Origin: Gammaproteobacteria bacterium
GTDB taxonomy: Bacteria > Pseudomonadota > Gammaproteobacteria > SZUA-152
Length of the DNA: 10,725 nt
Direction: 5' to 3'
Assembly: GCA_003229995.1 (NCBI GenBank)
Contig: QIGJ01000137.1
Span: 1-10,725, forward strand
The notes under the pieces are model-generated. The model was given only the letters and a program-made list of their open reading frames with translations. It was not told the DNA's origin and did no database searches. Below are positions 1-5,658 of the stretch, one piece after another. A program made the position numbers and the translations under genes. The number at the start of each line of letters is the position of its first letter. The stretch's first letter is position 1.

Positions 1-633
1 TGATACGACGCCGAGATAATTATCAAACCAGGAATCGATAATCAATGCCTGCAAAGGGGCGTCTCGATCACCTTGCGGCGCGGGAATTTTTTGCAACAAG
101 TCTTCCAATAACGCATCGACACCCAGTCCCGTTTTAGCACTGACTCGCATGGCCTCGCTGGCTTCCACGCCAATGATGTCTTCAATTTCGTGAATCACCC
201 GCTCCGGATCAGCGGCGGGCAGATCAATCTTGTTGAGCACCGGTACCACATCCACGCCCTGTTCGATGGCGGTGTAACAATTGGCCACACTTTGTGCTTC
301 CACACCTTGCGAAGCATCCACCACCAGCAATGCACCTTCGCAGGCCGCCAGTGATCGTGACACTTCGTAGGAAAAATCGACGTGACCAGGGGTATCAATA
401 AAATTCAGTTGATAGGTTTCACCATTTTTCGCCGTGTAATTGAGTGTAACGCTTTGTGCCTTGATGGTAATGCCGCGTTCGCGTTCCAAATCCATGGAAT
501 CCAGCACTTGCGCCGACATCTCCCGCTCAGACAAACCACCGCACATCTGAATGAAGCGGTCAGCAAGCGTGGATTTTCCGTGATCTATATGCGCAATAAT
601 GGAAAAATTGCGGATGTTTTCCATTTTTGACAT
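1..633 (-). CDS. lepA: LepA / elongation factor 4, N-terminal part (cut by window edge)
   Basis: This is a ribosome-associated translational GTPase that can back-translocate ribosomes. Only the first 211 codons are present; the frame is open to base 1 and the family is usually about 600 residues. The visible part is the G domain: P-loop AHIDHGKS at residues 14-21, switch I with RERGITIKA at 51-59, DTPGH at 80-84, NKID at 134-137 and SAKTG at 165-169. The opening [16 protein letters not shown] is nearly diagnostic for LepA. I take the ATG at 633. A second ATG three codons later (MENIRN...) matches the usual family start equally well, and neither has a strong Shine-Dalgarno. A hairpin terminator separates it from mucD upstream, so it probably has its own promoter. 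A TACAAT -10-like hexamer lies on the minus strand at 695-700, but its -35 is poor. Identity is certain; the exact start is not. Confidence 0.96.
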   Translation of the reverse strand, partial: MSKMENIRNFSIIAHIDHGKSTLADRFIQMCGGLSEREMSAQVLDSMDLERERGITIKAQSVTLNYTAKNGETYQLNFIDTPGHVDFSYEVSRSLAACEGALLVVDASQGVEAQSVANCYTAIEQGVDVVPVLNKIDLPAADPERVIHEIEDIIGVEASEAMRVSAKTGLGVDALLEDLLQKIPAPQGDRDAPLQALIIDSWFDNYLGVVS

Positions 634-729
634 GTATAAAGGTATCACCGAATTAAGGGAATGAAATCACGTTCGGAAGGAACGACCGGCGGGCATTGTA
701 ATCTATCTGGCTCGCCGCCGAAACAGAAA

Positions 730-756
730 CCCCGCAGACCATGTCGATCTGCGGGG
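730..756 (-). terminator. Hairpin terminator downstream of mucD
   Basis: A perfect 9-bp GC-rich inverted repeat (CCCCGCAGA / TCTGCGGGG) with a 9-nt loop starts about 24 bases after the mucD stop codon. On the minus strand it is followed by GTTTCTGTTTC, a T-rich but interrupted tail. It probably ends the mucD transcript before lepA, perhaps incompletely because the T tract is imperfect. On the plus strand the stem is followed only by ATTT, so its orientation fits mucD. Confidence 0.7.
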
Positions 757-779
757 ATTTACTGCAAAACCTGGGCGGG

Positions 780-2378
780 TTATTTTTCCTTGATTTTCAG
801 TGCCAGAAAAACAGGACCACCACGGCGTTGTACTAGTAGGGGTAACGATTTGTCCACGGGCAGCTCTGCAGATATTTCGGCAAAATGCTTGGCGTTTTTT
901 ATGTCCACATTGTTAATCATCAAAATCACATCACCCCGTCTTACCCCGGCCTTGCGCGCCGGACCCGCCTGGATTTTCTGCACAATCACACCGCCTTCCT
1001 TGATTTCCAGCTTTTTGCGCTGCTCGGCAGTGAGATCCATCACAGTGATGTTCAACCGGGTCTCGTTCGCCGTGCTTGGCTCACCGGTAGCCGCCTGCAC
1101 ATTGTCATCGGGTAATTCACCCAAAGTCACCTTCAGGATCTTAACTTCACCCTTACGCAAAATCTCTACTTTGACCTTTTCACCGACCGGACTGATACCC
1201 ACCAACGGTGGCAGATTCGAAGAACGCACCACCGACTCATTATTGAAACGGGTGATAATGTCGCCGACTTCCAGTCCTGCTTTTTCTGCGGGACTGTCTT
1301 TGAGTACCTTAGCCACCAAAGCACCACGCGGTTTGTCCATGCCAAACGATTCCGCCAGCTCGCGGGTGACATCTTGGATCAGTACACCCAACCAGCCACG
1401 GGCCACTTTGCCCCCATCTTTCAACTGTTCAACGACCTGCATGGCCATATCGATGGGAATGGCGAATGATAAACCCATAAAACCGCCAGTGCGGCTGTAG
1501 ATCTGCGAATTAATGCCTATTACGTTACCATCAAGGTCAAACAAAGGACCACCGGAGTTACCGGGGTTAATGGCCACGTCAGTCTGGATAAACGGCACAT
1601 AGTTTTCGCGGGGTAAGGAGCGACCTTTGGCGCTGACAATACCCGCCGTCACTGAATGGTCAAAACCAAAAGGTGAACCGATGGCCAGCACCCATTCACC
1701 CACTTTCAAATGACCCGAATTACCAATTTTCACCACAGGCAGGTTATCGGCGTCCACTTTTAACAAGGCAATATCACTGCGTGCATCGCTGCCGATAACT
1801 TCGGCCACCAACTCACGCCGGTCAGACAAACGCACGAGAATTTCAGTGGCGTTTTTCACCACATGATGATTTGTCATCACGTAACCATCTTCGGAAATAA
1901 TAAACCCTGAACCCAGTGATTTAGCCTCTTGTGGCTCAATGCCACCGTGACCACCACCATGTCCGCCGCCGTGATCACCAAACCCACGACCCTGTTCACC
2001 AAAAAAATGACGGAACAAATCACCAAGCGGGCCTTCTGGAATCTGCTCAGGCATGCTGTGCGGACGACGCGAAACTTTCGGGTGTTTGATTTTTTGCGTG
2101 GTACTGATGTTCACTACCGCCGCACTGTGTTTCTCAACCAGTTCCGTGAAATCAGGCAGACTGCCCGCCTGAGCCTGAGCGGACAGCATCAAAAATGCCA
2201 GAACAACACCCATTACCCGGCCAGGTGAGGCAGATAAAGCCATCCTGTGCCTGGGAGTCTGTCCAAGAATGAAAATCGTCACGAGAGAAAACCATTTCGC
2301 AGTAGACTTTTCATTCTCGGACAGGCTCCTGGCTGCAAAGTTACCTGCGTTATCCGACCAGACACTCTTAAAATTCAT
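780..2378 (-). CDS. mucD: MucD / DegP-type periplasmic serine protease (HtrA family)
   Basis: This is a periplasmic protease and chaperone that removes misfolded envelope proteins; in Pseudomonas MucD also dampens sigma-E (AlgU) activation. Numbering is from the ATG at 2378 (532 residues). The chymotrypsin-like domain carries the triad His172 (in TNHHVV), Asp202 (in SDIALLKV) and Ser275 (in NPGNSGGP). PDZ1 spans about 326-425 and PDZ2 about 440-532. A classic signal peptide begins at Met46 (hydrophobic core VMGVVLAFLML) and ends AQA|GSL after residue 71. I chose 2378 because AGGAG lies 5 nt upstream; the ATG at 2393 lies upstream of that site. This leaves 45 residues before the signal peptide, largely encoded by a palindromic element (2254-2329), so the ATG at 2243 (26-residue signal peptide, weaker AGG 6 nt upstream) is a serious alternative start. 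The LA-loop region has a Gly/His-rich stretch at about 134-146. The gene follows rseC after a 246-base gap, so it may have its own promoter. The family assignment is firm. Confidence 0.95.
   Translation of the reverse strand: MNFKSVWSDNAGNFAARSLSENEKSTAKWFSLVTIFILGQTPRHRMALSASPGRVMGVVLAFLMLSAQAQAGSLPDFTELVEKHSAAVVNISTTQKIKHPKVSRRPHSMPEQIPEGPLGDLFRHFFGEQGRGFGDHGGGHGGGHGGIEPQEAKSLGSGFIISEDGYVMTNHHVVKNATEILVRLSDRRELVAEVIGSDARSDIALLKVDADNLPVVKIGNSGHLKVGEWVLAIGSPFGFDHSVTAGIVSAKGRSLPRENYVPFIQTDVAINPGNSGGPLFDLDGNVIGINSQIYSRTGGFMGLSFAIPIDMAMQVVEQLKDGGKVARGWLGVLIQDVTRELAESFGMDKPRGALVAKVLKDSPAEKAGLEVGDIITRFNNESVVRSSNLPPLVGISPVGEKVKVEILRKGEVKILKVTLGELPDDNVQAATGEPSTANETRLNITVMDLTAEQRKKLEIKEGGVIVQKIQAGPARKAGVRRGDVILMINNVDIKNAKHFAEISAELPVDKSLPLLVQRRGGPVFLALKIKEK
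2254..2329. repeat. 76-bp palindromic element in the 5' end of mucD
   Basis: Two 22-bp arms (2254-2275 and 2308-2329) are inverted copies matching at 20 of 22 positions, around a 32-bp centre. On the minus strand the outer ends read GGAGCCTGTCC and GGACAGACTCC, and the inner ends are AATGAAAA and TTTTCATT. As mucD mRNA this folds into a 22-bp stem with one C-A mismatch and one G-U pair. CCAGG occurs at both edges, in copies 78 bp apart (exactly 26 codons); the left copy overlaps the arm by two bases. This suggests a small mobile palindrome (MITE or REP-like) that inserted in frame. I do not recognise the family and see no second copy in the window. A chance or purely regulatory hairpin is possible but unlikely at this arm length. 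Confidence 0.7.
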
Positions 2379-2383
2379 GTTCG

Positions 2384-2388
2384 CTCCT
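2384..2388 (-). promoter_or_regulatory. Ribosome binding site of mucD
   Basis: AGGAG on the minus strand, 5 nt before the ATG at 2378. It is the best Shine-Dalgarno near the mucD 5' end. It argues for the 2378 start over the in-frame ATG at 2393, which lies on the wrong side of it. Confidence 0.6.
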
Positions 2389-2531
2389 AACATTCAATAT
2401 CACTATTTTAATTTTTAATTTAACGTCACTACTCAGCTTACCCTTGAATTGCCCGATGACCACGTCAAAAGTGCTCATTGACACCGGTAAACTTCATACT
2501 TTACGCTTGTTCTCGAATGTATCACTCGAAC

Positions 2532-2567
2532 CTATCAAAGGTAACCTGTCTATCAAAGGTAACTTGA
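2532..2567. repeat. 18-bp tandem direct repeat upstream of mucD
   Basis: CTATCAAAGGTAAC occurs at 2532-2545 and again at 2550-2563, giving two 18-bp units matching at 16 of 18 positions. It lies in the rseC-mucD spacer, about 155-190 bases before the mucD start. The period is close to two DNA helical turns, as in paired regulator sites on one DNA face, but a simple slippage duplication would look the same. The rest of the spacer (2379-2624) is AT-rich next to mucD. I found no promoter I would defend and no credible gene there. Confidence 0.6.
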
Positions 2568-2624
2568 GCAATGAATGACAGTACATTTGGAAAATCAGGC
2601 TGAATGGTGACAATTCAACAATAT

Positions 2625-3095
2625 TTATCGTGGCGTAATACCGATAACGCGCCGCAGCAGCACAGGCTGGTAACGCACATCGTCTGCAATCCCCTGAGTA
2701 AAGCGTCGCACCCAGACAAACCCCAGCAACAAACCTGAAAGACCCAGAATAATCGGTAAAATGTCCTGATTTGTCATCAACAATTGCGTGCTTAACAACT
2801 GGCCTAAAAAACCAAAAACGAATAACATCAGTAATGGTACAGTGTAAACTGCCAGCGAGCCACGTACCAATGCCTGCTCATTAATGCCAATAATCACTTC
2901 ATCACCGACGGTCACCGAGGTTGCCTGTGGGTTCAATGTGCGCACCCGACTCCGTTTATTGCCCAACACCCTGGCCAACGTTGCGGTACCACAGCCTTTG
3001 TTTGCGGCACATTGGCCACAGGCACTGCGCCGTTGTGTCTCCACCCACACATCATTATTTTCCAGCGCGATGACTTGTGCGTGTTCTTCAATCAT
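2625..3095 (-). CDS. rseC: RseC / MucC family inner-membrane protein
   Basis: This small inner-membrane protein (156 residues) is encoded with the sigma-E regulators. E. coli RseC has a mild positive effect on sigma-E and is linked to the SoxR-reducing Rsx/Rnf-type system. The N-terminal part has the family Cys cluster at Cys26, Cys29 and Cys35 (ACGQCAANKGCG), which suggests metal or redox chemistry. Two membrane helices follow at about 80-101 and 112-129, with Arg-Arg right after the second. Its ATG overlaps the rseB stop codon (ATGA), so the two are translationally coupled. Length and domain order fit the family. It is the last gene of the rpoE cluster before the spacer to mucD. Confidence 0.93.
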   Translation of the reverse strand: MIEEHAQVIALENNDVWVETQRRSACGQCAANKGCGTATLARVLGNKRSRVRTLNPQATSVTVGDEVIIGINEQALVRGSLAVYTVPLLMLFVFGFLGQLLSTQLLMTNQDILPIILGLSGLLLGFVWVRRFTQGIADDVRYQPVLLRRVIGITPR

Positions 3096-4102
3096 TCTTC
3101 CACGCCTGAGGCGTATACCACTGAATGTGCAAGCTGTTCAACCGTGTTCGCCGGAACTTCACCAATAATGGTAATTTGATGTTCCGCATTGATGATGCCA
3201 AATGCATTCACCACGCCCATGGGTGAAATACCTTCAAATACCTCTTCGCCATCCGTGAGCTTCTCAAAATAAATCGAGATATTTGCTAGGCCATCAGATA
3301 ATATCCAATGTTCACTGGGCACATCAGAACCCAACATTTGATGCCGAAAACGTGAAGATACGGTAAATCCCCTCGGTAATTGTTCTATTTTCCAGTCACT
3401 GTCCAGAATCATAGGTTTGCTGTTGTCAGATTCGCGCTCATACCAGGTAAAGCCATCCCCGGTTGACGTCGGCTGTAATAAACTTGCAGGAATGTGGTCA
3501 ACGACTGCGATATCCGCAAACATCGCTTGCTCCAGTGATTCACCCTGTTTGTTCAACAAATCAGATTTCAATAAAATGGATTTTTCATCGTCAACCCAGA
3601 GCCGATAGCCGTACCGTAAATTATCTTTCGGCTGAATCGATACCCGCTGTGCTTTCCGTCCCGCAATGCGCTCCATCGACTCCAGTGTAAATTCATAATT
3701 TTTTTGCAGTTCTGTAAAATCATTTCCGGCCAGTTGGGTCAGCACATTGACATTGCCTTTGAATTTTTGGCGGCTGACCATCACCTCTTTGCTGTCCGGC
3801 ATATAACAAATGACCAGATCATCCCTTCGTACCACTTCACGCGCCACACCATTCAGGTTGATCAGACGTTCAAACCGACCCGTTTTATCTGCTTTATGCA
3901 CAACCCGCATGGCTTGTACCTGACCATTCTGCAAAAATACCAGCGTACCGTGGTAATTGATATTTTGTGATGCTGTTTGCATGCGCAACAGTATATCCAG
4001 CGTCGCCTTGTCTGCCGCCTGCGCCACACTGCTAAAACAGGTGGCGAAAATAAACGTGGGTAAAAGCAGACGTGAGGGGAAAAAGGATGACACCGTTAAC
4101 AC
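3092..4102 (-). CDS. rseB: RseB / MucB, periplasmic negative regulator of sigma-E
   Basis: This soluble periplasmic protein binds the periplasmic domain of RseA and shields it from site-1 cleavage. In E. coli, lipopolysaccharide intermediates release it. The 336-residue product has a signal peptide of about 29 residues ending VAQA|ADK. An N-terminal MucB/RseB domain resembling the LolA fold follows (about 30-210, beginning LLRMQTASQNINYHGTLVF), then a smaller C-terminal domain (about 225-330, with SRFRHQM and ISIYFEKL). Length is close to the E. coli protein (318). The start appears to be GTG, because no ATG lies suitably placed before the signal peptide. GTG codons at 4102 and 4093 are both possible, and neither has a strong Shine-Dalgarno. 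The start is only 2 bases after the rseA stop, so translation probably depends on coupling. Its 3' end overlaps rseC by 4 bases. Confidence 0.94.
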   Translation of the reverse strand: MLTVSSFFPSRLLLPTFIFATCFSSVAQAADKATLDILLRMQTASQNINYHGTLVFLQNGQVQAMRVVHKADKTGRFERLINLNGVAREVVRRDDLVICYMPDSKEVMVSRQKFKGNVNVLTQLAGNDFTELQKNYEFTLESMERIAGRKAQRVSIQPKDNLRYGYRLWVDDEKSILLKSDLLNKQGESLEQAMFADIAVVDHIPASLLQPTSTGDGFTWYERESDNSKPMILDSDWKIEQLPRGFTVSSRFRHQMLGSDVPSEHWILSDGLANISIYFEKLTDGEEVFEGISPMGVVNAFGIINAEHQITIIGEVPANTVEQLAHSVVYASGVEE

Positions 4103-4104
4103 CG

Positions 4105-4809
4105 TTATTTTTGCGCCTGAATCAAACGTCGGTGTGAATTGGGGTATGCCATGATACGTGCGGAAGGAAATATACCTTGTACTGCGATTCTGGGTGCCTG
4201 CTGGTTATGGTCCACCAGATATTTGTTGAGTCGGGAATGAAACTGCCTGACCGGCTTGGGTCGGTGAGCCATTGCGGATGATTGCGTTACGGTTTGGATA
4301 TTGGCGCTAAGTGATTGCTGAACATTGGGTTGCTGGACACTTGATTGCTGGACACTTGATTGCTTAACACTTGATTGTTTAACATTGGCTCGTACAACCT
4401 GCTGCGATTGTACGATGGGTGACAGTCCGGTTGATGTCTGGGCCACTTGCGGTGTTAACGTCTGTCCATCCTGCTGATACATGAACTGTACTCCCAGTAC
4501 CGCCACCGCAGTCACCGAGGCTGCAACAGCCAGACCCGCTACGCGCTGTCCCCAGGATAATTTTGTGGGTGCTGGAGGTGCCAGCACTGTGGGCTCGTTA
4601 TTCAGTGCGACCATTACCCGGGATGAAAAACCATGATCCATCCCCTGGGGTAAACTGCGTTTCAATGCGTCGCCAATTAAATGATATCGTCCCCAAACCT
4701 TGCGATTTTCGCTGTGGGCCAGCAATTTGTCCACGCTTGCCTGATGCTCCCGTGCATCCAGTTCGCCATCAACCAGCGCAGAAATTCGTTCATCTGATGG
4801 ATTTGTCAT
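4105..4809 (-). CDS. rseA: RseA / MucA, transmembrane anti-sigma-E factor
   Basis: This single-pass inner-membrane protein (234 residues from the ATG at 4809) sequesters RpoE. Stepwise proteolysis by a DegS/AlgW-type protease and then RseP releases the sigma factor. The cytoplasmic N terminus has the anti-sigma signature SALVDGELD followed by WGRYHLIGDALK. One membrane helix spans about 90-110 (VAGLAVAASVTAVAVLGVQFM). The periplasmic part has a Gln/Ser-rich linker with five tandem pentapeptides (VKQSS, VQQSS-like, about 142-166). It ends with a conserved MucA-like segment, LNKYLVDHNQQAP...QGIFPSARIMAYP. I chose 4809 because AGGTG lies 6 nt upstream; the in-frame GTG at 4818 and ATG at 4815 are too close to that site. 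It lies between rpoE and rseB in one operon. Confidence 0.94.
   Translation of the reverse strand: MTNPSDERISALVDGELDAREHQASVDKLLAHSENRKVWGRYHLIGDALKRSLPQGMDHGFSSRVMVALNNEPTVLAPPAPTKLSWGQRVAGLAVAASVTAVAVLGVQFMYQQDGQTLTPQVAQTSTGLSPIVQSQQVVRANVKQSSVKQSSVQQSSVQQPNVQQSLSANIQTVTQSSAMAHRPKPVRQFHSRLNKYLVDHNQQAPRIAVQGIFPSARIMAYPNSHRRLIQAQK
4315..4389. repeat. Five 15-bp tandem repeats inside rseA
   Basis: Consecutive 15-bp units begin at 4315, 4330, 4345, 4360 and 4375. The second and third are identical (TTGCTGGACACTTGA) and the outer units are diverged. The period is five codons, so copy-number change keeps the frame. The units encode V(K/Q)Q(S/P)(S/N) repeats in the periplasmic linker of RseA, some 30-55 residues after the membrane helix. 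Confidence 0.9.
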
Positions 4810-4815
4810 GCTCAT

Positions 4816-4820
4816 CACCT
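4816..4820 (-). promoter_or_regulatory. Ribosome binding site of rseA
   Basis: AGGTG on the minus strand, 6 nt before the ATG at 4809, in the short gap after rpoE. It selects that ATG over the nearby in-frame GTG (4818) and ATG (4815). Confidence 0.5.
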
Positions 4821-4835
4821 GTTCGTTTCATTCAT

Positions 4836-5417
4836 TTATTCGCGCTCAATCAGCGGCCGCAGTTTTTTATCAATAGCCTCACGAGCCCGGAAGATACGAG
4901 ATCGCACCGTACCTACTGGGCACTCCATGGCCTCGGCAATGTCTTCGTAACTCAGTCCTTCAATTTCCCGTAGGGTAATTGCGGTACGCAGATCATCCGG
5001 TAACTGCTCCATTGCTAAGAATATCGTCGTCTCAATCTCATCTTTTAGGGCAACCTGTTCGGGTGTTGCATATTCCCTGAGACCCTCAGCACCTTCAAAT
5101 TGTTCAGCTTCCTGCGCATCAATATCCACACTTGGCATGCGTCGTCCACGGGCCACCAAATGATTTTTGGCCGTATTAATAGCAATACGATACAGCCAAG
5201 TATAAAACGCGCTATCACCACGAAATCGTGGCAAAGCCCGATACGCCTTGATGAAGGCTTCCTGAGCGACATCCTGCACTTCGCTGTGGTCGCGAATATA
5301 ACGTGAAATCAGCTTAATGATCTTAATCTGGTACTTCAGTACCAGAGTATCAAACGCCGACTTATCTCCCTGTTGCACGCGTTCAACGAGAATCTGGTCT
5401 ACCTTTTGTTCACTCAT
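4836..5417 (-). CDS. rpoE: RpoE / AlgU, extracytoplasmic-function sigma factor sigma-E
   Basis: This RNA polymerase sigma factor for the envelope stress response is 193 residues long (E. coli 191). Region 2 covers about 20-90, with DVAQEAF at 49-55 and the -10-recognition segment FRGDSAFYTWLYRIAINTAKN at 65-85. Region 4 covers about 125-187, with the -35-recognition helix-turn-helix LSYEDIAEAMECPVGTVRSRIFRARE at 155-180. The start at 5417 gives MSEQKVDQILVERVQQGD, the conserved family N terminus. The frame stays open upstream to 5594, but that stretch includes the predicted promoter and has no family similarity. It is the first gene of rpoE-rseA-rseB-rseC and diverges from nadB. It is probably autoregulated from the site at 5504-5530. 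The Shine-Dalgarno is weak, and a small hairpin lies just upstream. Confidence 0.96.
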   Translation of the reverse strand: MSEQKVDQILVERVQQGDKSAFDTLVLKYQIKIIKLISRYIRDHSEVQDVAQEAFIKAYRALPRFRGDSAFYTWLYRIAINTAKNHLVARGRRMPSVDIDAQEAEQFEGAEGLREYATPEQVALKDEIETTIFLAMEQLPDDLRTAITLREIEGLSYEDIAEAMECPVGTVRSRIFRAREAIDKKLRPLIERE

Positions 5418-5433
5418 TATCTGTTCAGCGATC

Positions 5434-5448
5434 TGCCCTGAGAGGGCA
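5434..5448 (-). other. Small hairpin in the rpoE leader
   Basis: On the minus strand TGCCCT-CTC-AGGGCA forms a 6-bp stem with a 3-nt loop, ending 16 nt before the rpoE ATG. It would lie in the 5' untranslated region of the predicted transcript, next to the ribosome entry site. There is no T tract, so it is not a terminator. A role in translation is only a possibility. Confidence 0.35.
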
Positions 5449-5503
5449 TCCCCTTGGTTTTTTCTTCTGCGAGTGAAGCGTCTCCCAGCGTCCTCCCACG
5501 AAG

Positions 5504-5530
5504 GTAGACAACACCTGACCTCGATAGTTC
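5504..5530 (-). promoter_or_regulatory. Putative sigma-E (AlgU)-type promoter of rpoE
   Basis: On the minus strand GAACTA (5525-5530), a 16-base spacer and TCTAC (5504-5508) match the sigma-E/AlgU pattern GAACTT-N16/17-TCTGA, or the TCTAA-type -10 seen in E. coli. The GAACT core and TCTA core are intact at the preferred spacing. It would start transcription around 5498, leaving a leader of about 80 nt before the rpoE ATG at 5417. Autoregulation of rpoE from such a promoter is known in E. coli and Pseudomonas. Placement in the rpoE-nadB divergent region supports the call; the match is by eye. Confidence 0.6.
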
Positions 5531-5658
5531 TGTCCGCCAATCCCGGTTTTATCAACCAAGCGCAGTCTATTTTGACGCGATTTCCACCACACACGCAATT
5601 ATTTCTCTAGTCAGCCTGAAATATGGGCGAGATGCGCAGAATCAAGTAAGCTCAGCGC

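Noticed and set aside
661..1500. A 279-codon open frame on the plus strand.
   Set aside because: It lies antisense over the lepA-mucD spacer and mucD. Its product is rich in Ser/Thr/Pro/Arg with no recognisable domain, and the minus-strand mucD frame is conserved throughout.
2473..2513. A possible sigma-E promoter for mucD on the minus strand (GAAC followed 18 nt later by TTACC).
   Set aside because: Only the GAAC part fits; the -10 region does not resemble TCTGA or TCTAA.
2456..2578. A 40-codon plus-strand frame, and a 30-codon minus-strand frame over the same 18-bp repeat, in the rseC-mucD spacer.
   Set aside because: Neither has a ribosome site or a recognisable product. The in-frame peptide repeats simply follow from the 18-bp DNA repeat, a multiple of three.
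5418..5594. Upstream extension of the rpoE frame (59 extra codons).
   Set aside because: The family N terminus MSEQ...DQ.LVERVQ.GD begins at 5417. The extension covers the predicted promoter and leader and has no similarity to sigma factors.
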